DNA of 9,533 nucleotides from JANPCX01 sp046049865 (lineage in GTDB: Bacteria > Pseudomonadota > Gammaproteobacteria > Burkholderiales > Burkholderiaceae_C), in assembly GCA_046049865.1 (NCBI GenBank), contig JBJOQO010000099.1, positions 1 through 9,533 on the forward strand, read 5' to 3'. The notes under the pieces were generated by a model that saw nothing but the letters and a program-made list of their open reading frames with translations, did not search any database and was not told the DNA's origin. Below, piece after piece: positions 1 through 4,293 of the stretch; the stretch's first letter is position 1; each line of letters starts with the position of its first letter. A program made the translations under genes and the position numbers.

Positions 1-669
1 GAGACCCTGTACGGACGCCACATGGGCAGCTTCCGTGTCATCGACGCACTGGCCACCTTGGCGTTTGATTTTCCATCCGGCCGCAAAGACCGCAGCCCCT
101 TCTTCCGCGATGAGCTGGAACAGTTTTTGGTGCTGACGCAGCGAGAGGGCGTTGATCCCTTGTCGGTGCGCGGCAGTTTTGCCGGTGCCATGGGACTGCC
201 TCAATTCATGCCCAGCAGCATCATGAAGTACGCGGTTGACTTCGACGGCAATGGCCACATTGACCTGCACAAAAGCCACGCCGATGTGATTGGCAGCGTG
301 GCGCGTTACCTGTTTGACTTCGGTTGGCAGCGCGACTTGCCCACGCACTTTGACGTGTCGGTTCCGGTGGAAGTCAGCGACCGAGCCGTGCTGCTGGCAC
401 CGGACATCCTGCCCACCTTCGCACCGCAAGAGTTTGTGGACCGGGGTGCACTGCTGCCCGCCCAGGCCATGCAAACCACCAGCAAACTCGCTCTCGTCGA
501 GCTGCAAAACGGCGACGCGGCGCCCAGTTACGTGGCGGGGACGAGCAACTTCTACGCCGTGACGCGCTACAACTGGTCCAGCTACTACGCGATGGCGGTG
601 ATTGATTTAGGCGCTGCAGTGAAACAGGCCCGGCAAACGCGTTTGTCGCAACCCCAAGCGGCACGCTGA
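1..669 (+). CDS. mltB: Lytic murein transglycosylase B (MltB/Slt35 family), C-terminal part, 5' truncated
   Basis: The reading frame is open from base 1 to the TGA at 667-669 and gives 222 residues without a true start; the ATG at 22 is internal. The first codons read ETLYG, which matches the family motif E-T-x-Y/W-G whose Glu is the catalytic acid (Glu162 in E. coli Slt35), so the window seems to begin exactly at the active-site Glu. Downstream are VIDALATLAFDFP (about 13-25), GSFAGAMGLPQFMPSS (58-73), an EF-hand-like loop DFDGNGHIDL (80-89) as in the Slt35 calcium site, and the C-terminal signature NFYAVTRYNWSSYYAMAV. The family cleaves the glycan MurNAc-GlcNAc bond, leaving 1,6-anhydroMurNAc, and is usually a periplasmic or outer-membrane lipoprotein; the signal region is outside the window. 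Distinction from close MltB paralogues is not possible from the C-terminal part alone. Confidence 0.93.
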   Translation, partial: ETLYGRHMGSFRVIDALATLAFDFPSGRKDRSPFFRDELEQFLVLTQREGVDPLSVRGSFAGAMGLPQFMPSSIMKYAVDFDGNGHIDLHKSHADVIGSVARYLFDFGWQRDLPTHFDVSVPVEVSDRAVLLAPDILPTFAPQEFVDRGALLPAQAMQTTSKLALVELQNGDAAPSYVAGTSNFYAVTRYNWSSYYAMAVIDLGAAVKQARQTRLSQPQAAR

Positions 670-675
670 GTCCAT

Positions 676-840
676 CTAGTGTCGCGAGTCAGAAATATCG
701 AGACAAAATGAAAACGATGGATTCGCTCCGAGGGCAAGGCGCAAACCACAGCGATACTGTGGTATCGCGCGGATTTGCAACGCGGCCATCGGGGCGAAGA
801 CACGTTTTCATGTATCGATATTTCTGACTCGCGACACTAG
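676..840. repeat. 165-bp near-palindromic intergenic element with perfect 26-bp terminal inverted repeats
   Basis: Bases 676-701 are the exact reverse complement of 815-840 (26 of 26). The outermost bases are CTAGTGTCGCGAG and CTCGCGACACTAG. The symmetry continues inward imperfectly: TGAAAACG at 709-716 pairs with CGTTTTCA at 803-810, TTCGC at 722-726 has its partner near 794-798, and the centre is GCGATAC-TGTG-GTATCGC (751-768). The whole element can therefore fold into one long hairpin. It has no coding capacity of its own and fills nearly all of the mltB-aat gap. The layout fits a MITE-like or REP/BIME-like non-autonomous repeat. CTAG at each end could be part of the inverted repeat or a duplicated palindromic target (CTAG or TA), and the sequence cannot tell which. 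It may also act as a terminator-like structure after mltB. Confidence 0.85.
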
Positions 841-850
841 GGCCTGCTCC

Positions 851-1612
851 ATGGTTCCCTGGCTTCAAAGCCCGCTCGACCCGCTGCCTCCCACGTCAAA
901 AGCATTGGGGCCCGGCAGCGACGCGCCTGGCTTGCTGGCCGCGGGAGAGGATTTGAGCACCGCCCGCTTGGAGGAAGCCTATCGCCACGGCGTGTTCCCT
1001 TGGTTCAGCCCGGGCCAGCCTGTCCTGTGGTGGTCACCGGCCCCCCGCATGGTGTTGCTCACGTCCGAGTTCAAGCTCAGCCGGTCACTGCGAAAAACCA
1101 TCGGCCACTTTTTGCAAACGCCGGGCTGCGAGGTGCGTTTCGACTGCGCATTTGAACAAGTGATTCGCGCGTGTTCGCAAACACCCCGACCGGGGCAAGA
1201 CGGCACCTGGATCGTCCCCGACATGATGGAGGTTTACGGCCAGTGGCATCGCCAGGGCAAAGTCCATAGTGTGGAAACCTGGGTGGATGGCAAGCTGGTG
1301 GGGGGCCTCTATGGCGTCGGCATCGGGCGCATGTTTTTTGGCGAATCGATGTTTTCACATCAAACCGACGCGTCCAAGATTGCACTGGCCGCGTTGGTGG
1401 CGTTTTGCCGAGCGCACGACGTGCCCATGATTGACTGCCAACAGGCGACGCGGCACTTGCTGGCTATGGGCGGCCGAGAGATCCCGCGCACCGAGTTTGA
1501 AGCCCGGCTCACCCCGCGCTTAGGGGAGCCGGAAATTTCGGATTGGTCCTATGATGCAAAGCACTGGGCGACGCTGCACGAAGCGCTGAATTCCCAGCCT
1601 CTGCCACCCTGA
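851..1612 (+). CDS. aat: Leucyl/phenylalanyl-tRNA--protein transferase
   Basis: The product is 253 residues, a normal length for bacterial Aat. This cytoplasmic enzyme moves Leu or Phe from aminoacyl-tRNA onto proteins with N-terminal Lys or Arg, making N-degrons read by ClpS-ClpAP. Family blocks in order are MVPWLQ at the N-terminus, GLLAAGEDL (27-35), HGVFPWF (46-52), LWWSPAPRMVLL (59-70), GTWIVPDMM (118-126), VHSVETW (138-144), GGLYGVGIGRMFFGESMFSH (151-170), ASKIAL (174-179), and MIDCQ (193-197). The ATG at 851 is chosen because the M-x-PWL opening is typical of the family. The only Shine-Dalgarno-like bases are AGGG at 839-842, eight bases before the ATG, and the first two belong to the end of the palindromic repeat. 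bpt follows after 21 bp, so the two are probably one transcript acting in the same N-degron pathway. Confidence 0.97.
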   Translation: MVPWLQSPLDPLPPTSKALGPGSDAPGLLAAGEDLSTARLEEAYRHGVFPWFSPGQPVLWWSPAPRMVLLTSEFKLSRSLRKTIGHFLQTPGCEVRFDCAFEQVIRACSQTPRPGQDGTWIVPDMMEVYGQWHRQGKVHSVETWVDGKLVGGLYGVGIGRMFFGESMFSHQTDASKIALAALVAFCRAHDVPMIDCQQATRHLLAMGGREIPRTEFEARLTPRLGEPEISDWSYDAKHWATLHEALNSQPLPP

Positions 1613-1633
1613 TACACCGGAAGTTCACGGCCC

Positions 1634-2377
1634 GTGACCCATCTCAAAGAGCTGCCGCTTTCATCATTGCAGTTTTATGCCACGGCACCCTACCCGTGTA
1701 GTTATTTGGCGGGCCGCCTTGCTCGGTCCCAGGTTGCCACCCCCAGCCATTTGATCAATGCCGACGCCTATTCGGGCCTCGTGGCCAACGGCTTTCGCCG
1801 CAGCGGCATGTTCACTTACCGGCCGTATTGCGACGGCTGCAAAGCCTGTGTCCCGCTGCGCATCCCTGTTGCCACGTTCGACCCCAACCGCAGCCAGCGA
1901 CGGGCATGGAAGGCGCATCAAAACTTGCAGTCACGCGTTCTGAAGCTGTGTTTTGTGCCCGAACACTATGAGCTTTACCTGCGCTACCAAGCAGGTCGGC
2001 ACAGCGGCGGCGGCATGGACAACGACAGCGTGGACCAGTACACCCAGTTTTTGCTGCAAACCCGCGTCAATTCCCGTTTGGTCGAGTTTCGGGCTCCGCC
2101 GCAAGAAGGGGAGGTGCTGGGCAAACTCAAGATGGTGTCCATCCTGGACATCCTCAACGATGGCCTGTCGGCGGTTTACACGTTTTACGAGCCCGAAGAG
2201 GGCTGCAGCTATGGCATTTACAACGTGTTATGGCAAATTGAACAGACCCAACTGCTCAAGCTTCCCCATGTCTACCTGGGCTATTGGATAGAAGGCAGCC
2301 CCAAGATGGCCTACAAGGCAGATTTCCAGCCCCATCAGCAACTGATTGATGGTCAATGGCTTGACGTTTCACCTTGA
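1634..2377 (+). CDS. bpt: Aspartate/glutamate leucyltransferase (Bpt; bacterial ATE/R-transferase family)
   Basis: The product is 247 residues, full length for the bacterial family. Bpt transfers Leu from leucyl-tRNA to N-terminal Asp or Glu, feeding the same ClpS-dependent N-degron route as Aat. N-terminal domain hallmarks are YPCSYL with Cys22, then YRPYCDGCKACVPLRIPV (63-80) with Cys66, Cys69 and Cys72, and FDPNRSQRR (82-90). C-terminal hallmarks are VYTFYEP (181-187), YGIYNVLWQIE (193-203), and VYLGYWIEGSPKMAYKADF (213-231). The start is GTG at 1634, preceded by GGAAG (1619-1623) ten bases upstream; it matches the expected short N-terminus ahead of LQFYATAPYPC. The 21-bp spacing to aat suggests an operon. 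The older name ate (arginyltransferase) is used for the same family; leucyl specificity is assigned from the bacterial subfamily and is not shown by the sequence alone. Confidence 0.95.
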   Translation: MTHLKELPLSSLQFYATAPYPCSYLAGRLARSQVATPSHLINADAYSGLVANGFRRSGMFTYRPYCDGCKACVPLRIPVATFDPNRSQRRAWKAHQNLQSRVLKLCFVPEHYELYLRYQAGRHSGGGMDNDSVDQYTQFLLQTRVNSRLVEFRAPPQEGEVLGKLKMVSILDILNDGLSAVYTFYEPEEGCSYGIYNVLWQIEQTQLLKLPHVYLGYWIEGSPKMAYKADFQPHQQLIDGQWLDVSP

Positions 2378-2418
2378 CCGAGTAAAAACCCGAGGCATCG
2401 ACAGTCAGGTATTTCCCA

Positions 2419-2441
2419 GCTTGGAGGCATTTTTTCCAAGC
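2419..2441. other. Short hairpin downstream of bpt
   Basis: GCTTGGA at 2419-2425 is the reverse complement of TCCAAGC at 2435-2441, a 7-bp stem around a 9-base T-rich loop. It lies 42 bp after the bpt stop. No T-run follows it on either strand, so it is not a standard intrinsic terminator. It could help stabilise the 3' end of the aat-bpt transcript or be chance. Confidence 0.35.
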
Positions 2442-2473
2442 GTTACACATGGATTTGCCAAACAGCGGACAAT

Positions 2474-2490
2474 AAGGGGCTTCCCCTTTT
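2474..2490 (+). terminator. Possible weak intrinsic terminator after aat-bpt
   Basis: AAGGGG-CTT-CCCCTT (2474-2488) forms a 6-bp stem with four G-C pairs and a 3-base loop, followed by two further T residues (TTTT in all, partly within the stem). It sits in the 179-bp gap between bpt and the 96-residue gene, about 95 bp past the bpt stop, which fits termination of the aat-bpt transcript. The stem is short and the T-tract minimal, so efficiency is doubtful. The rest of this gap (2378-2556) shows no gene and no promoter I would defend. Confidence 0.4.
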
Positions 2491-2556
2491 CTGCACAATA
2501 TGTCAGTTCAGGGTCCAAGCAATGATCAATTTGCTCACTTCGCTTGAGACTTTCAC

Positions 2557-2847
2557 ATGGCCACATCTCGTTCCGCAGCCAAACCGGCCCCTTCTGTGCC
2601 CTCTTCTATCGAGACTACACCGCAGGTGAAGTTACGTCAAAGTCAGGCGGAATACACCGCCGCACGCCCGCTGGGCGAGCCCGGCCCCAAGGCCATGATG
2701 TCCAGCAGCAAGATGTATGTGTGCAGGCGCTGCGGCGCAAACTTCAAGACCGGCGAAGGTAAACCTCACCCCCGTATGCATGGACTGGGCACATGTAATG
2801 TGTGCTTGGCCAAAGCCAGTACACCGCCCGACACGATTGCTGGCTGA
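2557..2847 (+). CDS. Hypothetical small protein with zinc-ribbon-like Cys4 pattern
   Basis: The product is 96 residues and I do not recognise its family. Residues 1-50 are low-complexity, rich in Ala, Pro and Ser, and probably disordered. Residues 54-86 carry YVCRRCGANF and GTCNVCLAKA, placing Cys56, Cys59, Cys80 and Cys83 in a C-x2-C-x20-C-x2-C pattern that resembles a zinc ribbon. There is no signal peptide or membrane segment, so a cytoplasmic location is likely. The third codon positions look GC-rich as in the neighbours, and this frame alone has the paired CxxC motifs, which favours it over overlapping frames. The ATG at 2557 lacks a strong ribosome binding site; GAG at 2546-2548 is the nearest purine stretch. 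It sits between a possible terminator and the regulated HiPIP gene, with which it need not share a transcript. A nucleic-acid- or protein-binding role would be a guess. Confidence 0.65.
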   Translation: MATSRSAAKPAPSVPSSIETTPQVKLRQSQAEYTAARPLGEPGPKAMMSSSKMYVCRRCGANFKTGEGKPHPRMHGLGTCNVCLAKASTPPDTIAG

Positions 2848-2922
2848 TTCTGTCGTCCGTCCCGCCGCCCAGCACGTTATGGATCAGCGGCCAGCAAATC
2901 GAGCCCGAGACTTGTTGATGCA

Positions 2923-2936
2923 TTGATCGTGATCAA
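2923..2936. promoter_or_regulatory. FNR/Anr-type binding site upstream of the HiPIP gene
   Basis: TTGATCGTGATCAA matches the FNR/Anr consensus TTGAT-N4-ATCAA at all ten specified bases. It lies in a non-coding stretch with its centre about 77 bp before the HiPIP GTG. An extended -10-like TGG-CATGCT at 2956-2964 would put transcription start near 2971, placing the box centre at -41.5, the classical activating position for FNR-family regulators. The box match is seen directly; the activator role and the start site are inferred. Confidence 0.72.
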
Positions 2937-2955
2937 CCCTGGTTTCGTTACATGG

Positions 2956-2964
2956 TGGCATGCT
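2956..2964 (+). promoter_or_regulatory. Candidate extended -10 element for the HiPIP promoter
   Basis: TG-G-CATGCT has the extended TG motif and a hexamer matching TATAAT at three of six positions. No -35 hexamer is evident, as expected for a class II activator-dependent promoter. The call rests mainly on its exact spacing to the FNR-type box at 2923-2936. Confidence 0.3.
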
Positions 2965-2993
2965 GCAAAACCTCCACCTCTTCTTCAGCCCCC

Positions 2994-2999
2994 AAAGGA
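2994..2999 (+). promoter_or_regulatory. Ribosome binding site that fixes the HiPIP start
   Basis: AAAGGA at 2994-2999 lies seven bases before the GTG at 3007. It is a good Shine-Dalgarno match with ideal spacing. It supports the GTG over the upstream TTG at 2923, which lies inside the FNR-type box and would prefix a non-signal-like stretch to the Tat signal. Confidence 0.75.
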
Positions 3000-3006
3000 C
3001 AACCCA

Positions 3007-3315
3007 GTGAAATCAGCCAACCGCCGTGTTTTCATGATGCAAGTGGTCGCCGTAGGCACCACCCTCGCCGCAACCCAAGCTCGCGCACAAGCCAAACTGG
3101 AAGAAACCGACGCGCAAGCTACGTCGCTTGGCTACAAACACGACGCCACCAAGGTCGATGCCAAAAAATTCCCCAAGTACGCAGCGGGTCAAGTCTGCAA
3201 CAACTGCGCGCTTTACCAAGGCAAGGCGGCAGACCCTTGGGGCGGTTGCCCGCTGTTTGCCGGGAAACAAGTCAATGGCAAGGGCTGGTGCAGTGCTTGG
3301 GCTAAAAAGGCCTAA
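3007..3315 (+). CDS. hip: High-potential iron-sulfur protein (HiPIP), Tat-exported
   Basis: From the GTG at 3007 the product is 102 residues. Residues 1-29 form a Tat signal: NRRVFM (5-10) carries the twin arginines, followed by a hydrophobic run and a cleavage-like ARAQA end (25-29). This route fits a protein exported folded with its cluster. The mature part of about 73 residues has GYKHDATKVD (42-51), a typical HiPIP opening with the conserved Tyr43, then Cys64, Cys67, Cys81 and Cys95 (C-x2-C-x13-C-x13-C), which bind one [4Fe-4S] cluster. CNNCALYQGKA and GWCSAWAKKA are close to family sequences. HiPIPs are periplasmic one-electron carriers, passing electrons from the bc1 complex to a reaction centre, terminal oxidase or other acceptor; the partner here is unknown. 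An FNR-type box upstream suggests induction at low oxygen. The gene converges on the - strand operon. Confidence 0.95.
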   Translation: MKSANRRVFMMQVVAVGTTLAATQARAQAKLEETDAQATSLGYKHDATKVDAKKFPKYAAGQVCNNCALYQGKAADPWGGCPLFAGKQVNGKGWCSAWAKKA

Positions 3316-3330
3316 GTTTTAACGCTTGCC

Positions 3331-3364
3331 AAAATGGCCGCTCACGCCTCAAGGCGTGGCGGCC
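3331..3364 (-). terminator. Hairpin terminator at the convergent gene junction, stronger for the - strand operon
   Basis: GGCCGC-t-CACGCC (3336-3348) pairs with GGCGTG-GCGGCC (3353-3364): 12 base pairs with one bulged base and a TCAA loop. Read on the - strand the stem is followed by ATTTT (3335-3331), an intrinsic-terminator layout. On the + strand no T-run follows. The loop contains the TGA stop of the transglutaminase gene (3349-3351), so its last codons form one arm of the stem. It may also block + strand read-through from the HiPIP gene. Confidence 0.65.
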
Positions 3365-4284
3365 GTTGTCACGTCTGGGCCACCCACTGGCACAACCAGC
3401 CCGTCCAGCGGGGTCACGCTGACACTGATCTGCATGCTTTGTTGTCCTCCGCCCAAGATCACCCCTCGCAGCGGCACGACATCAGCAAAATCAGTGCCAT
3501 ACGCCAGTGTGATGTAACGTTCGTCAGCCAATTGGTTGTTGGTGGGGTCCAGCTCTACCCAGCCATGGACAGGCGAATAAGCAGATACCCATGCATGTGA
3601 GGCATCCACCCCCATCAAACGGGCCTGACCTGCTGGCGGGTCAGTGAGTAAATAGCCCGACACATAACGTGCGGCTAAACCATGGGCACGCAAGCAGGCC
3701 AACATCAAATGAGCAAAGTCTTGGCAGACGCCGCTGCGCTGCTGAAGAACTTCATCGACCGAGGTGCTGACCGTGGTGCTCGCTGGGTTGAATTCGAAGT
3801 CGTGGTGGATGCGCTGCATCAGATGAATCACAGCCTCCAGCCAGTCGCGACCCGCGTGCAGCGAAGGCAACGCATAGGCAGCGGCGGCAGCCGACATCGG
3901 TAGCAGCACGGTGGCTTGGCTCATTTGCACGGGTTGCAAGTCTTGAGACGACGTTCGGATCAGGTCGCGAACACGCTCCCAAGGCATGGGCACAGACGGC
4001 GTCGCATACACACTCAAGCGTGCCCCGACCTCCACCACAGCCCGCATGCGAACCCGCAACACACGATGCGCACCATGCAGCGAAAAATGTGTGACGCTAT
4101 TGCCAAAACCATCGGGGGCATCATGGCGCTCGTCGGCCTCGGGCTCAATTTGCAGGGCGTGTGACAACAAGCGCTGCCATGGCAAGACCCGTGGCGTCAA
4201 ACGGGCCAACTGCCACGACTGCGTGACTGGCGCGGTGTAGCTGTAATGGGTTTCGTGCTCGACGCTGTAGCGAGGATCGTTCAT
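3349..4284 (-). CDS. Transglutaminase-like family protein (bacterial transglutaminase N-terminal region plus core)
   Basis: From the ATG at 4284 the product is 311 residues, a usual length for this COG1305-type family. Residues 1-90 (YSVEHETHYSYTAPV..., LTPRVLPWQR) match the bacterial transglutaminase-like N-terminal region. The papain-fold core holds RSGVCQDFAHLMLACLRAHG with Cys187, DASHAWVSAY with His230 and ELDPTNN with Asp246, so the Cys-His-Asp triad is intact. No signal peptide is seen; a cytoplasmic enzyme is likely. Bacterial members may act as peptidases or amide-forming enzymes as well as cross-linkers. A TTG at 4290 would add two residues, but the ATG is preferred. The upstream stop is only 9 bp away, which suggests translational coupling to the ATP-grasp/alpha-E gene. 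Context predicts a role in trimming, transferring or attaching a peptide made by the upstream ligases. Confidence 0.92.
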   Translation of the reverse strand: MNDPRYSVEHETHYSYTAPVTQSWQLARLTPRVLPWQRLLSHALQIEPEADERHDAPDGFGNSVTHFSLHGAHRVLRVRMRAVVEVGARLSVYATPSVPMPWERVRDLIRTSSQDLQPVQMSQATVLLPMSAAAAAYALPSLHAGRDWLEAVIHLMQRIHHDFEFNPASTTVSTSVDEVLQQRSGVCQDFAHLMLACLRAHGLAARYVSGYLLTDPPAGQARLMGVDASHAWVSAYSPVHGWVELDPTNNQLADERYITLAYGTDFADVVPLRGVILGGGQQSMQISVSVTPLDGLVVPVGGPDVTTAATP

Positions 4285-4293
4285 CGTCAACGC

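Noticed and set aside
22..669. Complete short gene starting at the ATG at 22
   Set aside because: The frame is open to base 1 and the preceding codons carry the conserved E-T-x-Y-G catalytic motif, so the gene is truncated by the window edge.
1751..1758. TTGATCAA palindrome as an FNR-type site
   Set aside because: It lacks the four-base spacer between half sites and lies within bpt coding sequence.
2500..2547. 15-codon leader-like reading frame ahead of the 96-residue gene
   Set aside because: It has no ribosome binding site, no regulatory codon run and no attenuator structure downstream.
2923..3006. N-terminal extension of the HiPIP gene to the TTG at 2923
   Set aside because: The extension would start inside the FNR-type box, has no ribosome binding site and would bury the twin-arginine signal behind 28 unlikely residues. 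GTG at 3007 has AAAGGA seven bases upstream.
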